Virus record (IMG/VR): IMGVR_UViG_3300033049_000066
Span: 62,001-126,000 of that record
DNA: 64,000 nucleotides
Direction: 5' to 3' (one strand)
Source of the DNA: a virus
This document shows, piece after piece, positions 58,162 to 64,000 of this stretch (positions within the stretch are counted from its first letter, which is position 1; every line of letters starts with the position of its first letter). Below the pieces are notes generated by a model. The model was not told the DNA's origin, did not search any database, and was given only the letters and a program-made list of their open reading frames with translations. Position numbers and translations under genes: made by a program.

Positions 58162-58551
58162 ATGTCCCGAAAACTAACTATGTCGTGTCGATCATTTTAT
58201 GATTTAAAGAACAAAATCGATGCAATAAAAGGGGTTCGCACAGTTACAAACTCATCCCTAAGAGAAGCAAAAGCTCTAGTTGAAGGTATTACACCTGGAC
58301 ACAGCGAAACATTGCACGTCACCCACAAATTACTCGGTCACGATTTTTCAGAGGGGGTGCGATTAATTAAAGCTAGTGGATTAACTGTACAAGTTAGTCG
58401 TATTGAACCAGCTGACGAGATTGTTCGAGGTGATATAGCAGACCAGATACGACAGATAATAACGTTCGCGACAATGGCGGCGCAATACGACATTAGCAAA
58501 TCATTGCTAGATGTTTTGGAAACACACTGCACGGTACATATAGAAGAATAA
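58162..58551 (+). CDS. hypothetical protein with L7/L12 C-terminal-like motif
   Basis: 129 residues. IKGVRTVTNSSLREAKALVE resembles the GLGLKEAKDLVE helix-turn of ribosomal protein L7/L12 C-terminal domains, a fold that also occurs in phage proteins. A second similar stretch follows (FSEGVRLIKASGLTVQV). The C-terminus (ITFATMAAQYDISKSLLDVL) is helical. It might mimic L7/L12 contacts with translation factors; this is tentative. AAGGAG precedes the ATG. Confidence 0.55.
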   Translation: MSRKLTMSCRSFYDLKNKIDAIKGVRTVTNSSLREAKALVEGITPGHSETLHVTHKLLGHDFSEGVRLIKASGLTVQVSRIEPADEIVRGDIADQIRQIITFATMAAQYDISKSLLDVLETHCTVHIEE

Positions 58552-58563
58552 ACGGAGAAAATA

Positions 58564-58920
58564 ATGGATGAAAACGTACGATTTGAAAAAACTGAATGGG
58601 CAGATGACGAGGCGGCAATAGCTAATAGTCAAGCTGCTAATTTAGAGAAGAAACATGCCCGTGGCACCTCACATCGCGATGTGAACACGAAGGAAGTTAG
58701 TGATGGTAGCTCAGCGGACTATTACATCCTCCCGGCTGGTGCTAAGCAGCTTCAAGATTTAATTAGTCATCGCAACATGAATTCGCAAATTGGGGAAATC
58801 TTTAGAGAAAGTTATCGTTACGGTCTAGCAGCACATTGCGATCAAATGCGTGGCGCGAAGAAAATACAATTTTACATAAAGGCGGAAATTGCGCGCCTTG
58901 AGAAACTAGGATTACAATGA
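58564..58920 (+). CDS. DUF3310-type protein
   Basis: 118 residues. The C-terminal 65 residues match the DUF3310 (SaV-like) pattern: YYILPAGAKQLQDLISHRN, IGEIFRESYRYG and IQFYIKAEIARLEKLG. The N-terminal half is polar with many Ala and Asp. DUF3310 proteins are common in phages and sometimes called nucleotide-kinase-like without firm evidence. It overlaps RNase H by ATGA. Confidence 0.8.
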   Translation: MDENVRFEKTEWADDEAAIANSQAANLEKKHARGTSHRDVNTKEVSDGSSADYYILPAGAKQLQDLISHRNMNSQIGEIFRESYRYGLAAHCDQMRGAKKIQFYIKAEIARLEKLGLQ

Positions 58921-59987
58921 AATATTTAATAGTCGACACAATGAATTTATTCTTCCGGGCACGGCATGTTGTACACCGCGGCGCCGACCTCTCAGAAAAG
59001 CTCGGGCTAAGCATGCACATGATGATCGCTGCTGCGAACAAGCTCGCGAGGCGTGAAGGCATTGACCACGTTGTCTTCGCCTTAGAGGGTGGTAACAACT
59101 GGCGTAAGGATGTGTATCCGCCGTACAAGAAACAGCGAGCAGACGCACGACAGAAGCGCACAGAGGCCGAGGTTGAGGAAGATACACTGTACTTTGAGGT
59201 GTACAATCAATTCGTTGAATATCTAAATGAAAAAACAAACGCTTCCGTTATCGCGGTCCCGGGCATCGAAGGCGATGATGTTATCGCAAGATTTATCGCC
59301 CTGCATCCGGATGACGAACACATGATTCTAAGTAGTGATACAGACTTTTATCAGCTTATTAATGAAAGGATACACATGTACAATGGCATAACGAAAGAGC
59401 TAATTACCGATAAGGGTAACTTTGACGACAACAACAAACCTATTATGGATAAGAAAACCCAACAGTTCAAGCACATTGGCGATCCTGAATGGTTATTGTT
59501 TGAAAAGTGTATACGTGGTGATAAGTCCGACAATATCTTTAGTGCGTATCCGGGCGTAAGAAAGAAAGGCACAAAAAATAAAACTGGGTTGATTGAAGCA
59601 TTTGCCGATAAAGATAAGAAGGGTTTTAACTGGAATAATTTAATGTTACAACGATGGACTGATCACCTCGGCGAGGAACACAGGGTACTTGACGATTACG
59701 AGCGCAATTGTAAATTGATTGATTTGTCGCGTCAACCACAGGACATCATCAACAAGGTGGATGAAGCAATCATCAACGCATTATTAATAAATAGCACAAC
59801 TCCAATATTACCAAGGGACGTAGCATTTCAGTTTATGAAATTCTGCGGTGTACACGACTTAGTCAGATTATCCGAGCACCCCGAATCTGTTGTTAAGTGG
59901 ATGGCAAAAGCATACGATGGACACATTGTAAATTTATCAGGAATAGACGAATGGAAGACATACAAAAAATTAGGGCAAAGTCAGTAA
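58917..59987 (+). CDS. rnh: 5'-3' exonuclease / RNase H (T4 Rnh-like, FEN family)
   Basis: 356 residues (T4 RNase H is 305). PIN/FEN acidic motifs: LIVDTMNLFFRA at the N-terminus, VFALEGGNNWRKDVYPPYKK, GIEGDDVIARF, LSSDTDFYQL and EKCIRGDKSDNI with the H3TH-type segment next (AYPGVRKKGTKNKTGLIEAF). It removes RNA primers and flaps during lagging-strand synthesis. Metal-binding aspartates are all present. The 3' end overlaps the next gene by 37 bases. Confidence 0.93.
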   Translation: MKYLIVDTMNLFFRARHVVHRGADLSEKLGLSMHMMIAAANKLARREGIDHVVFALEGGNNWRKDVYPPYKKQRADARQKRTEAEVEEDTLYFEVYNQFVEYLNEKTNASVIAVPGIEGDDVIARFIALHPDDEHMILSSDTDFYQLINERIHMYNGITKELITDKGNFDDNNKPIMDKKTQQFKHIGDPEWLLFEKCIRGDKSDNIFSAYPGVRKKGTKNKTGLIEAFADKDKKGFNWNNLMLQRWTDHLGEEHRVLDDYERNCKLIDLSRQPQDIINKVDEAIINALLINSTTPILPRDVAFQFMKFCGVHDLVRLSEHPESVVKWMAKAYDGHIVNLSGIDEWKTYKKLGQSQ

Positions 59988-60424
59988 TAAAAAACAAGTT
60001 CTGGATCCTTCAACAAAACAATGTTAAGGTAGGACAGGCTAAACGAACCAACAAAAATATTGAAATTCGCATATACGGTTCTCCAGTTGGCAGGTACGCA
60101 AATTTTGCTGAGATGAAAAAGTCTGGCTTGTTTGAATTTACAGAACTGCCAAAGGCGGACGCTACCCCTAGCGAAGATGTACACGGGTACCCTATCGCGG
60201 GGATTGCGTACAACGCGGTATGGAATGTAAAATATAAACTGCCGTTGTATACGCAATCCTCGGACAGCAAATCATGGTTCGCTGCCGGCTATTATAAAGT
60301 TAATATAAATGGGATCTGGATAGTTCAATTATGCCCAAAACTTATATCATTGCAACGAAACACATACGAAGGACCATTCCGGACAAGCCCTGGGCTCAAT
60401 CAGTACAACGAGATATTTGAATGA
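59951..60424 (+). CDS. conserved T4-like hypothetical protein
   Basis: 157 residues from ATG 59951; the in-frame ATG at 59897 lies deeper inside RNase H. AKSVIKNKFWILQQNNVKVG, then HGYPIAGIAYNAVWNVKYKL, then SWFAAGYYKVN and CPKLISLQRNTYEGPF are strongly patterned and typical of a family in T4-like aquatic phages. Many Tyr and Lys suggest nucleic-acid contact. Function unknown. Confidence 0.7.
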   Translation: MEDIQKIRAKSVIKNKFWILQQNNVKVGQAKRTNKNIEIRIYGSPVGRYANFAEMKKSGLFEFTELPKADATPSEDVHGYPIAGIAYNAVWNVKYKLPLYTQSSDSKSWFAAGYYKVNINGIWIVQLCPKLISLQRNTYEGPFRTSPGLNQYNEIFE

Positions 60425-60588
60425 GTGACGATGAGCTATTAGTACTAATAAAATACGGCACCAAGGGTACTGCTATATTTCAGTGGTGGGGCAGAACCCC
60501 CACCACTGAAGACCAATGGGAACTCGCAATAGTAAAGCATTGGCAGTACGTAGCACATCTAACACGTCAAGGGAGAACAAAGGAATGA
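60421..60588 (+). CDS. small hypothetical protein
   Basis: 55 residues starting in an ATGA overlap and ending in an ATGA overlap with the next gene. It is acidic then basic (MSDDELLVLIKYGTKGTA; WQYVAHLTRQGRTKE). The middle (QWWGRTPTTEDQW) is encoded by a perfect 13-bp hairpin. Exact overlaps at both ends support translation. Confidence 0.6.
   Translation: MSDDELLVLIKYGTKGTAIFQWWGRTPTTEDQWELAIVKHWQYVAHLTRQGRTKE
60479..60510 (+). other. perfect 13-bp GC-rich hairpin inside gene 60421
   Basis: TTCAGTGGTGGGG, six-base loop CAGAAC, then the exact complement. No T-run follows, so it is not a classical terminator. It could control ribosomes or RNase processing between RNase H and downstream genes. 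Confidence 0.85.
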
Positions 60589-60806
60589 GCGGATTACATA
60601 TTTCACGATTTATTGATAAGATAAAGATGTTTGAGGCGAAAAACGCAAAAACATTCACTATGTCAATTCGCGACGCGAAAGATCTACATGCTGATATAAC
60701 AAAACTGCTAATTGGACTCCAGGTATTACAAGCTGTAAAACCTAAGGTTGAACCCGACGAAGTGCAACAGATTGAAATATCTGGTGGTGGCTTTATTGAT
60801 AAATAA
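60585..60806 (+). CDS. small helical phage protein
   Basis: 73 residues from ATG 60585 (AAAGGA upstream). FTMSIRDAKDLHADITKLLI is the conserved core, seen in many T4-like aquatic phages, followed by an acidic segment and GGGFIDK. Function unknown. The stop lies inside an 18-bp palindrome. Confidence 0.66.
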   Translation: MSGLHISRFIDKIKMFEAKNAKTFTMSIRDAKDLHADITKLLIGLQVLQAVKPKVEPDEVQQIEISGGGFIDK

Positions 60807-60820
60807 TGTACGTACATTAT
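60803..60820. promoter_or_regulatory. perfect 18-bp palindrome, operator candidate
   Basis: ATAATGTAC directly joined to GTACATTAT, covering the stop codon of gene 60585 and lying 22 bases before ATG 60842. The size and lack of spacer suit a dimeric repressor; a hairpin would be poor because there is no loop. Confidence 0.55.
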
Positions 60821-60841
60821 ATACCCACAGAGGAATCAATA

Positions 60842-61129
60842 ATGGCAAGACCGAAACCTAAAATTATAGCTGAGGTAACAAACAAAGCAACATACAAAAC
60901 CGACCAAATACTAGCAAGTGATGGAGTATGGGCGGTTTATTTCCAAAACCGGGCAATTAACATAAAGACGCAAAATATGCTAGTTCAGTACCCCGGCCCC
61001 AAGTATAAGAAAGTATCCTTTAGCAACAAAGGTCACGCAATTAACCTAGCTAAGAAGCTCAATCGACAATTTAAATCCGACGAGTTCACAGTTATGTTTT
61101 TATCCGAGGGCGAGCAGGTTTATCCGTAA
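60842..61129 (+). CDS. conserved T4-like hypothetical protein
   Basis: 95 residues from ATG 60842 (AGAGGA upstream; an earlier ATG at 60806 lies in the palindrome). YKTDQILASDGVWAVYFQ, then LVQYPGPKYKKVSFSNKGHA and NLAKKLNRQFK mark a family kept in aquatic T4-like phages. Basic overall. Function unknown; shares its last base with the next ATG (TAATG). Confidence 0.7.
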   Translation: MARPKPKIIAEVTNKATYKTDQILASDGVWAVYFQNRAINIKTQNMLVQYPGPKYKKVSFSNKGHAINLAKKLNRQFKSDEFTVMFLSEGEQVYP

Positions 61130-61470
61130 TGGATAAACGTACCATCACTGAAGAAGTTTTAAAGGAGATAGATTCTCAGTACGATTTAGAATCAGCGCTA
61201 AAATCTTGGTGGTGGTTCAGCTACAGCAACGTCAATTCTGTCAGATTAACAAAAGCCGGTCATGCCGCAATTAATCAGGTTATGAAACCTTTTGTCTTTG
61301 ATTGTACGCTAAACAACACTGGCACCGGCATAAAGCAACTAATTAAGCTAGGCACTCCATTCTATGCTGATTTTCAAAATCAGCAAATCACTATATATAG
61401 TGCAAAATTAGCAACAATGATAAAAATATATCCGAGCTTTAATAGATACATTGAAATAATAAACAAATAA
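61129..61470 (+). CDS. hypothetical protein
   Basis: 113 residues. The most striking stretch is ALKSWWWFSYSNVNSVRLTK with three adjacent Trp. AAINQVMKPFVFDCTLNNTG and YADFQNQQITIYSAKLATMI follow. Probably a small alpha/beta domain. Its gene precedes cassette C. Not recognised. Confidence 0.62.
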   Translation: MDKRTITEEVLKEIDSQYDLESALKSWWWFSYSNVNSVRLTKAGHAAINQVMKPFVFDCTLNNTGTGIKQLIKLGTPFYADFQNQQITIYSAKLATMIKIYPSFNRYIEIINK

Positions 61471-61472
61471 TG

Positions 61473-61743
61473 TAAGTCATTGATTTATATAAGGTTCTAG
61501 CATTTATTAAATCAGAGTAATATATTGGTAAGTTATTGATTTATATAAGAATACTGGTTTTTAGCGGCGTTTTTGGCCGGCATTCACGTAGCAGTACCAG
61601 CAAAACATAACAAAAGAGCCCTTAAATAATCTAAAATAATCTTAAATATCTGCAATTAGAGGTTGACCTTTAGAGTTAGATGTCATATAATGTATATAAC
61701 AGTTAGGCAATGACGCTTTAACGCAAATTAAGAGATAAAGATT
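61473..61743 (+). repeat. repeated intergenic promoter cassette, copy C
   Basis: Third copy, about 44 kb from copy A and with the same leader as A through AAGATTATG. It keeps both ATTGATTTATATAAG boxes; the inverted repeat is slightly altered (ACTGGTTT, ACCAGCA). Confidence 0.9.
61663..61691 (+). promoter_or_regulatory. sigma70-type promoter in cassette C
   Basis: TTGACC 61663-61668, 17 bases, TATAAT 61686-61691, ahead of gene 61744. Confidence 0.8.
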
Positions 61744-62151
61744 ATGCCAAAGATTACAAAATTAACTCGCGCAAACATTAACACACTTCGCAACGACATG
61801 GATGCTGCACTAGCATCAGTTCTTAAAACCCATGGTCTTACTGCCGATTTAGGTCGCATGACTTTCTCAGATAGCGAAGTTCGCTGTAAATTAACAGTTA
61901 TTGTTGGTACAGGTAGTATAGAATCAGTTGCTACTATTAATCTTGCTGACGAACGTAAATTTAAGCAGTACGCAAGCAAATTTGGCTTAACTGGCTCAGA
62001 ATTTGGCAAGTCCTTTAAGGTACGTGGCAAAACATTCACTATTGTTCGCATTAATCCAAAAGCAAAAGTTGGCGGTTACCCAATTATCGCTAAAAACGCA
62101 AATGGCACATCTTATAAGTTTCCAGCATCATCAGCTATAGAGGCAGTATAA
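61744..62151 (+). CDS. conserved phage hypothetical protein
   Basis: 135 residues. ITKLTRANINTLRNDMDAAL, then KFGLTGSEFGKSFKVRGKTF and IVRINPKAKVGGYPIIAKN with YKFPASSAIEAV match a widespread phage family of unknown role. Basic. Driven by the strong promoter of cassette C, so likely abundant early. It directly precedes a Lys/Ala-rich protein and the glycosylase. Confidence 0.72.
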   Translation: MPKITKLTRANINTLRNDMDAALASVLKTHGLTADLGRMTFSDSEVRCKLTVIVGTGSIESVATINLADERKFKQYASKFGLTGSEFGKSFKVRGKTFTIVRINPKAKVGGYPIIAKNANGTSYKFPASSAIEAV

Positions 62152-62152
62152 C

Positions 62153-62581
62153 ATGAAAGCGTACACTACACTTATCGCAAACGCCCTTTATTGTAACGAG
62201 GAACGTGCTATTAACGTCGAGCGTTATATAAACGAAGGTAATATGATAAATTGGGCAGACGCAAGCGCCCAACTAATAAACACGATCGCTCGTGCTGTAA
62301 ATGAAAAACTAATACGTGAGGTGGTCGCTCGCCCAGCAAGGAAAACAGCAACCACTTCGGCGCCATCGGCTGCGAGGAAGGCTAAAGCCGCGCCGAAAGC
62401 CGCTAAGAAAGCGACAAAAACAGGCACGAAAATCGCACACGCTATGATAATTTACAAAGAAATGTTCGTAGATGGTACGCAGTGTAGTCGTCAGGACGTG
62501 ATTAGCGCACTAACAAACAGCATGGGCATTTCGCGCCAGCAAGCTGCTGGCTATTACCAGACCTGCAAGAAGAGAGTATAA
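62153..62581 (+). CDS. Lys/Ala-rich protein with histone H1-like linker
   Basis: 142 residues. The N-terminal 55 residues are helical. Residues about 60-95 form a Lys/Ala/Pro-rich low-complexity segment (ARKAKAAPKAAKKATKTGTK) like histone-H1 tails. The C-terminus (CSRQDVISALTNSMGISRQQ, then AAGYYQTCKK) resembles a helix-turn-helix unit. DNA binding is likely. The stop overlaps the next ATG (TAATG). Confidence 0.65.
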   Translation: MKAYTTLIANALYCNEERAINVERYINEGNMINWADASAQLINTIARAVNEKLIREVVARPARKTATTSAPSAARKAKAAPKAAKKATKTGTKIAHAMIIYKEMFVDGTQCSRQDVISALTNSMGISRQQAAGYYQTCKKRV

Positions 62582-63408
62582 TGTTAAATAAAACAATAGC
62601 AAAAACGCTTACAGCACGTTACACTCTGCCTAATCGTACATTTGGACTTGGTACTAGCAAGGCAACCAGCAACGAGTGTCGCTTCCGCAGGTTAGTCACG
62701 AACATAATCGTTGGTGGCTCACTCGAGGAAAATGCACTAGCCGCCCAAGGAGATATATTTGAAAAATACAATGATTGCGAAGCGATTGCCGATGCAAGGC
62801 TTGGCATACTCACAGCAATTTTACAAGCAAATGGTATAAGATTTGCGAAGCGTAAGGCAGAGTACCTTATACAAACTGCTATAAACATTATGCATCAGCA
62901 CAAGGGACAAGTTCCGGACACTCGAGCGGCACTAGAGCGATTCCGTGGCGTTGGTCGACATGTTGCTAGCATCGTCTTAGCACTTGGATTTGGTCAAAAT
63001 CACTTCGCGGTTGATTTGCATGTAAAGCGGGTTGCGTATCGGTTAGGATTGGTGGGCAAAAAAGACTCAGAACGTGTAATTGAGAAGAAGCTTACCGAAG
63101 GGGTTGCTCCTGAGGATTGGGCAAAATACTCACGCGCATTTGTTGACTTCGGTAAAGAATTTTGTACAAAGACTCCAAATTGTAACAAATGCTTTCTGAA
63201 AAAGAAATGCGAAAAAGTCCAAGAACCCATTGCTACCGCTAAGAGTTCGGCGCAAGCAGTTAAAATTGGTGATGGCGTTTATAAAATTGTAGCAGGCAGT
63301 TCAGCAATTCCGTACAATGTTACAGTTAAACAAGGTGCAGTCTCGTGTAATTGCAAAGGCTACAGATTCCGTAGAACCTGCTCGCATCTTGCAGAAATTT
63401 CGCAATAA
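62581..63408 (+). CDS. endonuclease III-like HhH-GPD protein fused to a SWIM zinc finger
   Basis: 275 residues. Residues about 20-210 are HhH-GPD: FRRLVTNIIVGGS, FRGVGRHVASIVLALGFGQ (hairpin), AVDLHVKRV with the catalytic Asp, and the Fe-S site FCTKTPNCNKCFLKKKC (C-x5-C-x2-C-x5-C). The lysine of bifunctional Nth (GVGRK) is His here, so it may be a monofunctional glycosylase or a binding protein. Residues about 240-275 add a SWIM finger (SCNCKGYRFRRTCSHL). The fusion is unusual. A similar SWIM tail ends the next protein. Confidence 0.82.
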   Translation: MLNKTIAKTLTARYTLPNRTFGLGTSKATSNECRFRRLVTNIIVGGSLEENALAAQGDIFEKYNDCEAIADARLGILTAILQANGIRFAKRKAEYLIQTAINIMHQHKGQVPDTRAALERFRGVGRHVASIVLALGFGQNHFAVDLHVKRVAYRLGLVGKKDSERVIEKKLTEGVAPEDWAKYSRAFVDFGKEFCTKTPNCNKCFLKKKCEKVQEPIATAKSSAQAVKIGDGVYKIVAGSSAIPYNVTVKQGAVSCNCKGYRFRRTCSHLAEISQ

Positions 63409-63412
63409 TAGG

Positions 63413-63441
63413 TTGACACATAACACAAGTTCGTCTATAAT
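63413..63441 (+). promoter_or_regulatory. consensus sigma70 promoter
   Basis: Perfect TTGACA 63413-63418 and TATAAT 63436-63441, 17-base spacer, ahead of gene 63471. Confidence 0.88.
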
Positions 63442-63470
63442 ACTATTATACAATACAGGATACAAGCACA

Positions 63471-63869
63471 ATGTCAACACCTAATCCAGAAATTGGGACA
63501 GTGATCACGCTTACAACTCGGTATTCGAACGAATACATGTTTGCGGATTCACAGTACAATGACACTACCTACGAAAATGTAACTGTATTGAGCCCAGAAC
63601 CATGGATGAAATCAGATCAAATAAAGATATCAAGTTGTACTGATCGGATGCCGTTCCGGGTTATTGCTATGAAAAATATTCATTCAATAGACAATACAGT
63701 AATTGAGTCATTTGTTTCCAGCATTAGAGAAATTCTAGTACAGGGTTCAAAAGATAATCAGTACACGGTTGTCGTAGATAACAGCATAGCAATATCATGT
63801 ACATGCCCAGGATACACATTCCGAGGTAAGTGTAAACATTTAACCGCAGCTGAACTAGAAGTAGCATGA
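63471..63869 (+). CDS. SWIM zinc-finger protein
   Basis: 132 residues. The last 40 residues (QYTVVVDNSIAISCTCPGY, then TFRGKCKHL) match the SWIM pattern CxC...CxH and closely resemble the tail of the preceding glycosylase-like protein. The N-terminal 85 residues are beta-rich and unrecognised. SWIM fingers bind DNA or proteins. It has its own consensus promoter, suggesting early synthesis. Confidence 0.7.
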   Translation: MSTPNPEIGTVITLTTRYSNEYMFADSQYNDTTYENVTVLSPEPWMKSDQIKISSCTDRMPFRVIAMKNIHSIDNTVIESFVSSIREILVQGSKDNQYTVVVDNSIAISCTCPGYTFRGKCKHLTAAELEVA

Positions 63870-64000
63870 ATTCAGAGATTATCACAAAATGCAAGACTTT
63901 AGAAGCTCAAGTAATTATGTGTACCTTAAAAGGATTGAACACGAAAGCCATGTTATTACGCGGCATAATACAAGCTATTAAATATACACCCAAGAACGCA
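63866..64000 (+). CDS. hypothetical protein, 5' part (runs off the window)
   Basis: Starts in an ATGA overlap with the SWIM gene and remains open for 45 codons to the right edge. The visible part is helical (NSEIITKCKTLEAQVIMCTL). Not recognised. Confidence 0.5.
   Translation, partial: MNSEIITKCKTLEAQVIMCTLKGLNTKAMLLRGIIQAIKYTPKNA

Overview
The window is a stretch of a T4-like myovirus genome. It carries T4-type replication proteins (clamp loader gp44, family B polymerase gp43, sliding clamp gp45, RNase H, DsbA), and its genes are tightly packed with ATGA/TAATG overlaps. Two promoter classes are visible. One is sigma70-type (TTGACA/TTGACC, 17 bp, TATAAT) and sits before replication and nucleotide genes. 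The other is T4-late-type ((N)ATAAATA or CTAAATA) and sits before virion and morphogenesis genes. ClpA, DnaJ, two GroES-like proteins, A-type Fe-S carriers and Sec signal peptides point to a Gram-negative, probably aquatic proteobacterial host. No photosystem genes are seen. Most small proteins are of the kind found in T4-like phages of marine and freshwater bacteria.

Layout. 1-8 kb: a GroES, then three virion fibre or adhesin genes (220, 843 and 1186 aa). 8-14 kb: an IscA-like Fe-S carrier, MazG, conserved unknowns, an orphan DnaE-like fragment, a second GroES-like protein and gp44, then two minus-strand genes (a second Fe-S carrier and a secreted lyase-like protein). 14-16.3 kb: an HNH homing endonuclease between an intact phoH and a leftover phoH 3' fragment. 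16.4-24.5 kb: a conserved pair, then an accessory block built around a GIY-YIG-like/helicase/adenine-methyltransferase giant with a small methyltransferase partner, bounded by copies of a repeated intergenic promoter cassette. 24.5-38.2 kb: DnaJ, a deformylase-like pseudoenzyme, ClpA, an NMNAT-like enzyme, a 1705-aa multidomain protein that is probably packaged in the virion, a protein with a T4-type capsid-targeting leader and a MORN-like repeat protein. 38.2-43 kb: DsbA, gp43, gp45 and three small coiled-coil paralogues. 43-56.5 kb: a 7-deazaguanine DNA-modification set (DpdA, FolE, QueD, QueE, plus a second QueD-like T-fold protein) mixed with a glycosyltransferase, dCMP deaminase, GalE, a truncated DegT-like protein, a phosphoribosyltransferase and one tRNA whose best fold has anticodon UUA (ochre suppressor). 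56.5-64 kb: five tandem small W/C-rich paralogues, a DUF3310 protein, RNase H, many conserved small proteins, a third copy of the promoter cassette, an endonuclease III-like protein fused to a SWIM zinc finger and a second SWIM protein.

How it fits together. Early and middle genes would replicate and modify the DNA: dCMP deaminase, MazG and FolE handle nucleotides, and DpdA inserts a 7-deazaguanine made by FolE, QueD and QueE. A-type Fe-S carriers could serve QueE and the glycosylase. The chaperone and protease genes would support capsid assembly or redirect host proteolysis. Late genes would be read from ATAAATA promoters, several of them so close to the ATG that the mRNAs should be leaderless or nearly so. 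No terminase, capsid, gp41, gp32 or gp62 gene lies in this window, so the segment is incomplete.
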